Assembly (NCBI RefSeq): GCF_002995785.1
Contig: NZ_PVXO01000005.1
Location: forward strand, 1 to 64,000
Reading direction: 5' to 3'
From: Clostridium liquoris
Lineage (GTDB): Bacteria; Bacillota; Clostridia; Clostridiales; Clostridiaceae
Length of the DNA: 64,000 nt
The notes under the pieces: generated by a model
What the model saw: the letters and a program-made list of their open reading frames with translations, nothing else
Databases searched by the model: none
Told to the model about the DNA's origin: nothing
Made by a program: the position numbers and the translations under genes
Shown: in pieces, positions 20,553-30,032 of the stretch
Layout: each line of letters begins with the position of its first letter
How positions within the stretch are numbered: the first letter of the stretch is position 1

Positions 20553-21254
20553 TTGCACAGTCATAAAAGAAAAATAATTACTTTATTGGCCATTGGTGTT
20601 TATTGCATATGCATTTTTGTAAATATGGACGTATTAGCCTGTACAGCCGAAAAAAATTTAATTGATCAAAAGATAATATTAATAGATCCAGGCCATGGAG
20701 GTATGGATGGAGGAGCAGTATCTAAAAATGGCACCATAGAAAAGGATATAAATTTAAGTATAAGCCTAAAATTAAGAAGTGAATTAGAAAAGCTTGGATT
20801 TAAGGCTGTAATGACAAGAGAAGAGGATAAATGGTTATGTAGCGATAAGGGGAAAATTAGGGAGAAAAAGAGAGAAGACCTATATAATAGATGGAAAATG
20901 AAAAAAGAATCAAATTGTGATGCTTTTGTAAGTATACATCTAAATATGTTCCCGGAAAGTAAGTACTACGGAGCACAGGTATGGTACTCAAATAATGAAA
21001 ACAGTTTAAAATTGGCATCATTGATTCAGTCCAATTTTAAATTATATTTAGATCAAAGTAATAAAAGATTGGAGAAACCAGCCAATGATGCTTATAAAAT
21101 ATTAAGAAATGGTGATAATATACCTTCTGTTATAGTAGAGTGTGGATTTTTATCTAATGCTCAAGAAGAACAAAAATTAAAAGATGAAGAATATCAAAGC
21201 AAGATAGCGATTATTGTCGCAAAATCAGTAAAAGAATATTTTGAAAATCAGTAG
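20553..21254 (+). CDS. cwlD: N-acetylmuramoyl-L-alanine amidase CwlD
   Basis: 233 residues from the TTG at 20553. I prefer it to the in-frame GTG at 20544 because the perfect AGGAGGTGA site (20539-20547) overlaps that GTG. A hydrophobic signal/anchor segment lies at about residues 8-28. The amidase_3 domain shows the zinc site DPGHGGMDGGA, then SIHLN and the catalytic glutamate in VECGFLSN. CwlD removes stem peptides during spore cortex synthesis to allow muramic-lactam formation. The position after rpsI is also that of cwlD in B. subtilis. Confidence 0.9.
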   Translation: MHSHKRKIITLLAIGVYCICIFVNMDVLACTAEKNLIDQKIILIDPGHGGMDGGAVSKNGTIEKDINLSISLKLRSELEKLGFKAVMTREEDKWLCSDKGKIREKKREDLYNRWKMKKESNCDAFVSIHLNMFPESKYYGAQVWYSNNENSLKLASLIQSNFKLYLDQSNKRLEKPANDAYKILRNGDNIPSVIVECGFLSNAQEEQKLKDEEYQSKIAIIVAKSVKEYFENQ

Positions 21255-21342
21255 AAGGTAAACATAAATATTACATTTATGATATAATAATATACAAAAT
21301 GACAAAAACTTAAAAAAATTTTATGTTTTTAAAAAAAAGATA

Positions 21343-21406
21343 TTGATGTTATAAATAGGTTATGATATTATTAAATTGGTTAATGGATTAGTCCATTGGT
21401 CAATTT
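21343..21406 (+). promoter_or_regulatory. Promoter and palindromic operator of the GntR gene
   Basis: A -35 TTGATG (21343-21348), a 17-base spacer and a -10 TATTAT (21366-21371). The next bases form an imperfect palindrome: AAATTGGTTAATGGA (21373-21387), TTAG, then TCCATTGGTCAATTT (21392-21406). ATTGGT(T/C)AAT also occurs as a direct repeat. The operator would cover the transcription start, which fits autorepression by the GntR-family protein just downstream. Confidence 0.65.
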
Positions 21407-21418
21407 AGCTTTAAAGCT

Positions 21419-22402
21419 TTGGGAGTGATTTATATTCAAATTGTAATAGATAAGGGAAATAGAATTCCTTTATATTTACAGGTGAAAAAACAAATAATGG
21501 ATTTGATTAAAGATGGATCTCTCAAAGTAGGATTTAAAATGCCAACAGAAAGAGAATTATCACAAAAGCTTCAGGTAAGCAGGAATACAGTAAGTATGGC
21601 TTATCAGGAACTTGAAAAAGATGGAGTGCTTAAATCTTATCAAGGGAGAGGTACCTTTGTAGCTGAAGAAGTCAAGTTGTGGGAAGATGAAGATATAAGA
21701 GATAAGTTAAAAAAGTTTGTTGATTTGGCTTTTGAAGAGGCTATAGAAACTGGAATAGATGCAGACGAATTTATGGAGATTGTTACAGAAAGAATCGAAG
21801 AGAAAAGAAGACTTATAAATGAGATAAGCGGGATATATGTTGAGTGCAATATAGAACAATCTAGGATATTTGCAGCTCAGCTAAAGGAAAGAACTAATAT
21901 AGATTTTAAACCTGTAACAGTAAACGATTTAAGGATAATGGATAAAGATACGGAAGAGCTATTACAAAAATCGCAGATAATAATAACTACCTTTAATCAT
22001 GTGAATGAAGTAAGAAGACTAACTAGAAACTTTAATAAAAACGTACTAGGGGTCGCCATTACACCAGACTTAGAAACTATAGTAAAGATTGCTAGATTCC
22101 CTATAGGAACTAAATTTTACTTTGTCTGCATATCTGAAGAATTTAAGTTTAAAGTAAGGGACGCTTTGGAGAGTGCAGGATTAGGTAACATAAATATAGA
22201 ATATACAAATTCATCATATAAAGAGGAATTAATAGAAATAATAGAGAGGTCTGATGTGATAATAGCTTCACCAGGTAGATATAAAGAAATTAATGAACTA
22301 AACGGTGGAAGGAAGCAAATTATTAATTTTCTATATAGTTTAGATGATGGCTCTGTAAAGGCATTAAAATCTAAACTTTTAGAGATCAAATATTCAAAAT
22401 AA
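21419..22402 (+). CDS. GntR-family transcriptional regulator
   Basis: 327 residues from a TTG at 21419, though that codon sits on the GGGAG site. An ATT at 21434, giving a start at QIVIDKGNRIPLY, would be better spaced. The N-terminal winged helix is clear: PLYLQVKKQIMDLI, then PTERELSQKLQVSRNTVSMA. The C-terminal 200 residues resemble no GntR effector domain I can name. They contain alternating beta-alpha stretches (SQIIITTFNHVNEV, DVIIASPGRYKEI) like a periplasmic-binding-protein fold. It sits before the glutamate mutase operon and is the likely local regulator. Confidence 0.85.
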   Translation: MGVIYIQIVIDKGNRIPLYLQVKKQIMDLIKDGSLKVGFKMPTERELSQKLQVSRNTVSMAYQELEKDGVLKSYQGRGTFVAEEVKLWEDEDIRDKLKKFVDLAFEEAIETGIDADEFMEIVTERIEEKRRLINEISGIYVECNIEQSRIFAAQLKERTNIDFKPVTVNDLRIMDKDTEELLQKSQIIITTFNHVNEVRRLTRNFNKNVLGVAITPDLETIVKIARFPIGTKFYFVCISEEFKFKVRDALESAGLGNINIEYTNSSYKEELIEIIERSDVIIASPGRYKEINELNGGRKQIINFLYSLDDGSVKALKSKLLEIKYSK

Positions 22403-22457
22403 GCTTAAGATAGATATATAATTTTTATATATATAAATTATCTAGGAGGTTTTAAAA

Positions 22458-22871
22458 ATGGAGAAAAAGACTATTGTTCTTGGAGTTATTGGTTCAGACT
22501 GTCATGCAGTTGGTAACAAAATATTAGACCATTCATTTACAAATGCAGGCTTCAATGTTATTAACATAGGAGTTTTATCATCACAGGAAGATTTCATAAA
22601 TGCAGCTATAGAAACTAAAGCAGAGCTTATATGTGTTTCTTCTCTATATGGACAGGGAGAAATTGACTGTAAGGGATTAAGAGAAAAATGTGATGAAGCA
22701 GGACTTAAAGGAATAAAACTATTTGTTGGTGGAAATATCGTTGTTGGAAAGCAAAACTGGCCAGATGTTGAACAAAGATTTAAAGCAATGGGATTCGATA
22801 GGGTATACCCACCAGGAACATCTCCAGAAACAACAATAGCTGATATGAAAGAAGTTTTGGGAGTAAAATAA
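22458..22871 (+). CDS. glmS: Glutamate mutase, cobalamin-binding subunit S
   Basis: 137 residues. Small component of adenosylcobalamin-dependent glutamate mutase, which converts L-glutamate to (2S,3S)-3-methylaspartate. The cobalamin 'base-off/His-on' motif DxHxxG is at D14, H16, G19 (GSDCHAVG), with SLYGQGE and FVGGNIVVG completing the Rossmann-like cofactor pocket. From memory the sequence is nearly that of C. tetanomorphum MutS. The symbol glmS (also mutS) clashes with glucosamine synthase at 47431. No cobalamin riboswitch precedes it; only an AT-rich weak hairpin lies in the 55-base gap. Confidence 0.96.
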   Translation: MEKKTIVLGVIGSDCHAVGNKILDHSFTNAGFNVINIGVLSSQEDFINAAIETKAELICVSSLYGQGEIDCKGLREKCDEAGLKGIKLFVGGNIVVGKQNWPDVEQRFKAMGFDRVYPPGTSPETTIADMKEVLGVK

Positions 22872-22918
22872 TTAACAAAGGCTACTGTGTATTGCCTAAA
22901 TTATAGGAGTTGATTAGG

Positions 22919-24310
22919 GTGGATGCTTATTTACTTTTAGACTTTGGTAGCACTTATACAAAATTAACAGCAGTAGACATCGAAAATGAGGAAATACTAG
23001 CTACAGCACAAGATATTACAACTGTAGAAACTGATATAATGATAGGATTTAATAAGGCTTATGAAAGTCTTACAGAACAGCTTAAAGGCAAAGAAGTAAA
23101 CTTTGTAAAAAAACTAGCATGCTCTTCAGCTGCTGGTGGATTAAAGATGATAGCCATTGGTCTTGTACCAGAACTTACAGCAGAAGCTGCAAAAAGAGCT
23201 GCTCTTGGAGCAGGAGCTAGAGTATTAAATGTATATAGTTATGATTTAACTAATAAGGAAATTGAAGAAATAAAAAATACAAATTTAGATATAATACTAT
23301 TAGCTGGTGGTACAGATGGTGGAAATAAAGAATGTATAATCCACAATGCAAAGATGTTGGCTGAACATGGAGTTAAACTTCCAATAGTTGTAGCAGGGAA
23401 TAAAGTAGCTAGTGATGAAATATCAGAAATATTGGATAAAGCAGGTATATTCTATAAAGTTACAGAAAATGTAATGCCAAAGCTAAACATTTTAAATGTA
23501 GAGCCTGCAAGGGAACAAATAAGACAGATATTCATGAAAAGAATTGTAGAAGCAAAGGGAATGAAAAATGCAGAAAACTTTATTAATGGAATTCTTATGC
23601 CTACCCCGGCAGCAGTTTTAAAAGCTGCTAGAGCATTAGCAGAAGGAACTGATAAAGAAGAGGGCGTTGGAGATCTTGTAGTTGTTGATATTGGTGGCGC
23701 TACCACTGATGTACACTCTCTTGCAGAGGGTGATCCATCTAAGCCAGGAGTAACATTAAGAGGACTTCAAGAACCTTTTGCAAAAAGAACTGTCGAAGGT
23801 GACCTGGGAATGAGATATTCTGCACTTTCTTTATGGGAAGCAGCAGGAACAAGAAAGGTTCAAAAATATCTATGCGATAATAGTGTAGATATAGAAGCTT
23901 CTTGTAAATATAGATCTGAACATATAAAAATGGTACCTGACACAGAAAAAGAAATTAAATTTGATGAAGCCATGGCTAAAGTAGCAACAGATATGGCTTT
24001 AGAAAGACATGTTGGGGTTATAGAAAGCATGTATACTCCTATGGGAGTTGTATATAGTCAGATAGGCAAGGATTTATTAGATGTTAAATGTTTAATAGGA
24101 ACTGGAGGGGTACTAGTTCATAGTAAAAATCCAGGGGAAATATTAAAAGCAGGAACATTTGATATGGCCGATCCTACTCATTTAAAACCACAGCATCCAG
24201 ATTACTATATAGATAAGACATATATATTATCTGCAATGGGTCTTCTAGCAGAGGATCTTCCAGATAAAGCGGTTAGAATTATGAAGAAATATTTAGTTAA
24301 AGTTAACTAA
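22919..24310 (+). CDS. glmL: Glutamate mutase accessory protein MutL/GlmL
   Basis: 463 residues from the GTG at 22919, nine bases after TAGGAG; an in-frame TTG at 22910 touches that site. It has an ASKHA (actin/Hsp70-like) nucleotide-binding fold: LLDFGSTYTKLTAVD near the N terminus and VVDIGGATTDVHS at about 256. MutL proteins lie between the S and E genes of glutamate mutases and are thought to reactivate or load the cobalamin enzyme. ILLAGGTDGGNKE is a family motif. Confidence 0.93.
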   Translation: MDAYLLLDFGSTYTKLTAVDIENEEILATAQDITTVETDIMIGFNKAYESLTEQLKGKEVNFVKKLACSSAAGGLKMIAIGLVPELTAEAAKRAALGAGARVLNVYSYDLTNKEIEEIKNTNLDIILLAGGTDGGNKECIIHNAKMLAEHGVKLPIVVAGNKVASDEISEILDKAGIFYKVTENVMPKLNILNVEPAREQIRQIFMKRIVEAKGMKNAENFINGILMPTPAAVLKAARALAEGTDKEEGVGDLVVVDIGGATTDVHSLAEGDPSKPGVTLRGLQEPFAKRTVEGDLGMRYSALSLWEAAGTRKVQKYLCDNSVDIEASCKYRSEHIKMVPDTEKEIKFDEAMAKVATDMALERHVGVIESMYTPMGVVYSQIGKDLLDVKCLIGTGGVLVHSKNPGEILKAGTFDMADPTHLKPQHPDYYIDKTYILSAMGLLAEDLPDKAVRIMKKYLVKVN

Positions 24311-24320
24311 AATTTGATAG

Positions 24321-25790
<1,470 letters not shown>

Positions 25791-25811
25791 TTAAATACAA
25801 CTTGGTTATTA

Positions 25812-25852
25812 CCACATTTAATGCTGGCAGGAAACTGTCAGCGTGGATGTGG
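25812..25852 (+). other. GAAA-capped hairpin between glmE and mal
   Basis: CCACAT (25812-25817) pairs with ATGTGG (25847-25852), and GCTGGCAG (25823-25830) with CTGTCAGC (25835-25842), capped by a GAAA tetraloop. No T run follows. It lies in the 119-base glmE-mal gap and could act as a processing or stabilising element that sets separate mRNA levels for the two genes. Confidence 0.7.
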
Positions 25853-25909
25853 ATAAAAATATATAACAAAAACTAGTTATTAAATAAAAAAAAGGACAGG
25901 TGAATAATT

Positions 25910-27151
25910 ATGAAAATTGTTGACGTACTTTGTACACCAGGTTTGACTGGATTCTACTTTGATGACCAGAGAGCAATCAAAAAAGGAGCAGGACATGATG
26001 GATTTACATACACAGGATCCACTGTAACTGAAGGATTTTCTCAGGTTAGACAGAAGGGTGAATCAATATCTGTATTATTCGTTCTTGAAGATGGTCAGGT
26101 TGCTCACGGAGACTGTGCAGCAGTTCAGTATTCAGGAGCAGGCGGAAGAGATCCATTATTCTTAGCTAAAGACTTCATACCTGTTATAGAAAAAGAAATA
26201 GCTCCAAAATTAATTGGAAGAGAAATAACTAACTTCAAATCAATGGCAGAAGAGTTTGATAGCTTAAAAGTAAATGGCAAGAGATTACACACTGCTATTA
26301 GATATGGTATAACTCAGGCTATACTTGATGCAGTAGCTAAAACTAGAAAAGTAACTATGGCTGAAGTAATCAGAGATGAATATAATCCAGGAGCAGAAAT
26401 CAAAGCAGTTCCTGTATTTGCTCAGTCAGGTGATGATAGATATGACAACGTTGATAAGATGATAATTAAAGAAGCTGATGTTTTACCACACGCTTTAATA
26501 AACAACGTTGAACAAAAATTAGGCCTTAAGGGTGAAAAACTTCTTGAGTACGTTAAATGGTTAAGAGACAGAGTAATCAAATTAAGAGTAAGAGAAGACT
26601 ACTCTCCAATATTCCACATCGACGTATATGGAACAATTGGTGCTGCATTCGATGTTAATACAAAAGCTATGGCTGATTACATCGAAACTTTAGCTAAAGC
26701 TGCTAAGCCATTCCATTTAAGAATAGAAGGACCAATGGACGTTGAAGACAGACAGAAGCAGATGGAAGCTATGAGAGATTTAAGAGCTGAATTAGATAGA
26801 AGAGGAGCAGACGTAGAACTAGTTGCTGATGAATGGTGTAATACAGTTGATGATGTTAAATTCTTCACTGATAACAAAGCTGGACACATGGTTCAGATAA
26901 AGACTCCAGATCTTGGCGGAGTTAACAATATAGCAGATGCTATTATGTACTGTAAAGCAAACGGAATGGGAGCTTACTGTGGTGGTACTTGTAACGAAAC
27001 TAACAGATCAGCTGAAGTTACAACTAACATAGGTATGGCTTGCGGAGCTAGACAGGTTCTTGCTAAACCAGGCATGGGTGTTGATGAAGGAATGATGATA
27101 GTTAAGAATGAAATGAACAGAGTATTAGCTCTTGTAGGAAGAAGAAAATAA
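25910..27151 (+). CDS. mal: Methylaspartate ammonia-lyase
   Basis: 413 residues, the length of the C. tetanomorphum enzyme, which it closely resembles from memory. It deaminates (2S,3S)-3-methylaspartate to mesaconate and ammonia. It belongs to the enolase superfamily. The catalytic lysine lies in HMVQIKTPDLGG (about residue 331), and metal ligands are in FHIDVYG and VADEWCN. It directly follows the mutase that makes its substrate. Confidence 0.97.
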   Translation: MKIVDVLCTPGLTGFYFDDQRAIKKGAGHDGFTYTGSTVTEGFSQVRQKGESISVLFVLEDGQVAHGDCAAVQYSGAGGRDPLFLAKDFIPVIEKEIAPKLIGREITNFKSMAEEFDSLKVNGKRLHTAIRYGITQAILDAVAKTRKVTMAEVIRDEYNPGAEIKAVPVFAQSGDDRYDNVDKMIIKEADVLPHALINNVEQKLGLKGEKLLEYVKWLRDRVIKLRVREDYSPIFHIDVYGTIGAAFDVNTKAMADYIETLAKAAKPFHLRIEGPMDVEDRQKQMEAMRDLRAELDRRGADVELVADEWCNTVDDVKFFTDNKAGHMVQIKTPDLGGVNNIADAIMYCKANGMGAYCGGTCNETNRSAEVTTNIGMACGARQVLAKPGMGVDEGMMIVKNEMNRVLALVGRRK

Positions 27152-27180
27152 TTATATAAGGTTTATACAACTTAGGTTTT

Positions 27181-27212
27181 GAAAAGGCGGTTTACTTTTA
27201 AACTGCCTTTTC
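27181..27212 (+). terminator. Hairpin after mal, possible terminator
   Basis: A 13-pair stem: GAAAAGGCGGTTT (27181-27193) with AAACTGCCTTTTC (27200-27212), one G-T pair, six-base loop. There is no T tract after it, so termination may be partial or the stem may protect mRNA 3' ends. Confidence 0.6.
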
Positions 27213-27242
27213 AACTATAAATAAGTATTTAATAATATTTTG

Positions 27243-27306
27243 AAAGGAGGCATTTATCTGGTAAGTGAATTAAGCCTACACTTACTTGGTAAATAATTCA
27301 TATATG
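27243..27306 (+). promoter_or_regulatory. Ribosome binding site separated from its start by a hairpin
   Basis: A consensus AAAGGAGG (27243-27250) lies 53 bases before the likely ATG at 27304. Between them is a near-perfect hairpin, with ATTTA (27252-27256) paired to TAAAT (27290-27294) and GTAAGTG paired to CACTTAC (27261-27267 with 27279-27285). If it folds, the effective spacing between ribosome binding site and ATG is about ten bases, which is optimal. No other good site precedes 27304. Confidence 0.6.
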
Positions 27307-28146
27307 AAAGAAGTAAATGTTGCCGAGATAACAAAAGCTATAAAAGAATTGTGTATAGAAGCTAACTATAGACTTCCAGCTGATGTTAAAGCAAAGCTTG
27401 AAGAATACAATAATAAAGAAAAATGGCCAATGGCTAAAGGTATAATTGAAAAAATATTACAAAATGTTGATATATCTGATAAAGAAGATAGACCAGCTTG
27501 TCAGGATACTGGTATGGCATGTGTATTCGTTGAGATGGGTCAGGATGTGCATATTGTAGGTGGAAGCCTTGAAGATGCAATCAACGAAGGTGTAAGACAG
27601 GGATACACTGAAGGATATTTAAGAAAATCAGTTGTTAGTGATCCAATTGAAAGAATAAATACAAAGGACAATACTCCAGCTGTTATTTACTATGATATAG
27701 TACCAGGAGATAAGTTAAAGATAACTGTTGCTCCAAAGGGATTCGGTTCTGAAAACATGAGCCAGCAAAAAATGTTAAAACCTGCTGATGGACTTCAAGG
27801 TGTTAAAGACTTTATAATAAAAGTTGTAAAAGATGCAGGTCCAAACCCATGTCCTCCAATAGTTGTAGGTGTTGGTATAGGAGGAACTTTTGATAGATCA
27901 GCTAACTTAGCTAAAAAAGCTTTAATGAGGCCATTAGATGAAAGAAATTCAAATCCTTTCTATGCAAATCTTGAAAATGAATTATTAGAGATGATAAATT
28001 CATTAGGAATAGGACCTCAGGGATTTGGGGGACTTACTACAGCAATAGCTGTTAACATTGAAACTTATGCTACTCACATAGCAGGACTTCCTGTAGCAGT
28101 AAATATCAACTGCCATGTAACAAGACATAAGAGCGTAGAATTTTAG
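27304..28146 (+). CDS. Mesaconate hydratase, alpha subunit (class I fumarase type)
   Basis: 280 residues from the ATG at 27304; an in-frame TTG at 27286 lies inside the leader hairpin. Similar to the N-terminal half of iron-sulphur fumarases. The three cysteines that would hold the 4Fe-4S cluster are in ACQDTGMAC, GPNPCPPIVV and NINCHVTRH. Sitting between mal and citramalate lyase, it should hydrate mesaconate to (S)-citramalate, but fumarase or tartrate dehydratase activity cannot be excluded from sequence. Works with the next gene. Confidence 0.88.
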   Translation: MKEVNVAEITKAIKELCIEANYRLPADVKAKLEEYNNKEKWPMAKGIIEKILQNVDISDKEDRPACQDTGMACVFVEMGQDVHIVGGSLEDAINEGVRQGYTEGYLRKSVVSDPIERINTKDNTPAVIYYDIVPGDKLKITVAPKGFGSENMSQQKMLKPADGLQGVKDFIIKVVKDAGPNPCPPIVVGVGIGGTFDRSANLAKKALMRPLDERNSNPFYANLENELLEMINSLGIGPQGFGGLTTAIAVNIETYATHIAGLPVAVNINCHVTRHKSVEF

Positions 28147-28157
28147 GGGGTGCTAAT

Positions 28158-28715
28158 ATGGAAAAGAGAATAACTACTCCACTAACTGCTGAAAAAGTTA
28201 AAGGCTTAAAAGCAGGGGATTCAGTATTAATATCAGGAGTTATATATACATCAAGAGATGCTGGTCATAAAAGACTAGTTGATTTATTAGATAAGGGAGA
28301 ACAACTTCCAATAGATGTAAAGGATCAAATTATATATTACGTTGGACCAACACCAGCAAAGCCTGGTCAGCCAATAGGTTCAGCAGGTCCAACTACTAGT
28401 TACAGAATGGACCCATATACTCCAAGACTTCTTGACGTTGGATTAAAAGGAATGATTGGAAAAGGATTAAGATCAAAAGAAGTTATAGAAGCTATAAAGA
28501 GAAATACTGCGGTTTATTTTGCTGCAATCGGAGGAGCCGCTGCATTAATGGGAAGAGCAGTTAAAAAAGCTGAAATAGTTTGCTATGAAGACTTAGGTGC
28601 AGAAGCTCTAAGAAGATTAGAAGTAGAAGATCTACCAGTTGTTGTTGTTATAGATAGCGAAGGCAATAACTTATATGAAATGGGACAAAAAGCATATTTA
28701 GATAGCTTAAAGTAA
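28158..28715 (+). CDS. Mesaconate hydratase, beta subunit (class I fumarase type)
   Basis: 185 residues. It corresponds to the C-terminal half of class I fumarases, with GPTTSYRMDPYTPRLLDVGL and YFAAIGGAAALMG. The two halves are separate genes, as in archaeal and many clostridial fumarases and in the mesaconase described for C. tetanomorphum. It starts 12 bases after the alpha subunit, behind GGGGGTG. Confidence 0.88.
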   Translation: MEKRITTPLTAEKVKGLKAGDSVLISGVIYTSRDAGHKRLVDLLDKGEQLPIDVKDQIIYYVGPTPAKPGQPIGSAGPTTSYRMDPYTPRLLDVGLKGMIGKGLRSKEVIEAIKRNTAVYFAAIGGAAALMGRAVKKAEIVCYEDLGAEALRRLEVEDLPVVVVIDSEGNNLYEMGQKAYLDSLK

Positions 28716-28726
28716 TTTGAATCCAT

Positions 28727-28766
28727 AATTGAAACTGAAGATTTACATAGTCTTCAGTTTTCAATT
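28727..28766 (+). other. Hairpin between mesaconase and citD
   Basis: AATTGAAACTGAAGA (28727-28741) pairs with TCTTCAGTTTTCAATT (28751-28766) with one bulged T. No T run follows. Like the stems after glmE and mal, it divides the pathway operon into segments and may set mRNA stability. Confidence 0.6.
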
Positions 28767-28794
28767 GTTGATTTTAGAAAGGAAGGTTTAGAAA

Positions 28795-29058
28795 ATGAAA
28801 ATAAATAAAGTAGCTAAAGCTGGAACACTAGAATCAAATGACATTCTTATTATGGTTATGCCAAATGATAAAGCAGGCGTTGAAATAGAACTTGAAAGTA
28901 TTGTTATGAAACAGTTTGGTGACCAAATCCGTAAAGTATTAACTGAAAAAGCTGCAGAATTAGGACTTGATGGAGTTAAAATTCAGGCTCAGGATAAGGG
29001 AGCCCTTGATTACACAATAAAAGCAAGATTAGAAACTGCTGTAAACAGAGCGCAGTAA
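28795..29058 (+). CDS. citD: Citramalate/citrate lyase acyl carrier protein
   Basis: 87 residues. Gamma subunit of the lyase. It carries the phosphoribosyl-dephospho-CoA group on the serine in GTLESND (Ser14). In this pathway the complex most likely cleaves (S)-citramalate to acetate and pyruvate. Preceded by AAAGGAAGG. Confidence 0.93.
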   Translation: MKINKVAKAGTLESNDILIMVMPNDKAGVEIELESIVMKQFGDQIRKVLTEKAAELGLDGVKIQAQDKGALDYTIKARLETAVNRAQ

Positions 29059-29108
29059 TAACACAATAGACAACTTGATCTAAAATGTAAAATTGAGGTG
29101 ATTAATTC

Positions 29109-29984
29109 ATGAAAACATTAAGAAGAACTATGCTATTTATGCCTGGTAATAACCCAGGAATGCTTCAAAATGCACCAATATTGGGAGCAGATGCTGTAAT
29201 ACTTGACTTAGAAGATGCTGTTAGTTTAACAGAGAAAGACGCTGCTAGAGCATTAGTTAGCGGCGCTATAAAAACATTAGACTATTCAAATGTTGAATTA
29301 GTAGTAAGAGTAAATCCATTAGATACACAATTTGGACACAAGGATTTAGAGACAATTGCAAGGGTTAAACCAGATACTATATTATTGCCAAAAGCAACAA
29401 GAGAACAGTTACAGGAAGCTGATACAATAATAACAAAAGTAGAAAAAGAAGAAGGATTTGAAAAGGGAAGTATCAACCTATTCGGACTTATTGAAACTGC
29501 TTATGGATTAGAAACAATTTATGAAGTAGCTACAGCAACTAAAAGATTAGTTGGATTACTTCTTGGAGCAGAAGATTTAACTTCTGACTTTGGTATAAAG
29601 AGAACAAAAGAAGGTAATGAAATTTACTATGCAAGAAACAGATTTTCAGCAGCTTGTAGAGCAGCAAGAATTGATGCAATAGATACTCCATTTACTGATA
29701 CAAACGATTATGAAGGATTAAGACTTGATACAGAAAAAGCAAAATCTCTTGGATTTACAGGAAAGTCTTCTATCAATCCAAGACAGATAGATACAATTCA
29801 CTCAGTTTATAATCCAACTGAAGATGAAATTAAATATTCTGTAAGGGTACTTGAAGCAAGAGATGAAGCTTTTGCTAAGGGTCTTGGAGTATTCGCATTA
29901 AACGGAAAAATGATAGATGCTCCTGTAATCAACAGAGCCATTACAACAGTAGAATTAGCTAAGAGATTAGGACTTTTAAAATAA
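29109..29984 (+). CDS. citE: Citramalate/citrate lyase beta subunit
   Basis: 291 residues, HpcH/HpaI-type TIM barrel. RRTMLFMPGNNPGML, DLEDAV and LIETAYGLETIYE are CitE motifs. The beta subunit splits the acyl-ACP to pyruvate (or oxaloacetate in citrate lyase) and acetyl-ACP. Citramalate as substrate is inferred from the neighbours. Confidence 0.94.
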   Translation: MKTLRRTMLFMPGNNPGMLQNAPILGADAVILDLEDAVSLTEKDAARALVSGAIKTLDYSNVELVVRVNPLDTQFGHKDLETIARVKPDTILLPKATREQLQEADTIITKVEKEEGFEKGSINLFGLIETAYGLETIYEVATATKRLVGLLLGAEDLTSDFGIKRTKEGNEIYYARNRFSAACRAARIDAIDTPFTDTNDYEGLRLDTEKAKSLGFTGKSSINPRQIDTIHSVYNPTEDEIKYSVRVLEARDEAFAKGLGVFALNGKMIDAPVINRAITTVELAKRLGLLK

Positions 29985-30032
29985 TCTCAATAAACTAAAT
30001 TTGTAATATAAATGATAAAGTGAGGGATTAAC

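Noticed and set aside
22403-22457. Cobalamin riboswitch before the B12-dependent glutamate mutase
   Set aside because: The gap is only 55 bases, AT-rich, and lacks any B12-box sequence.
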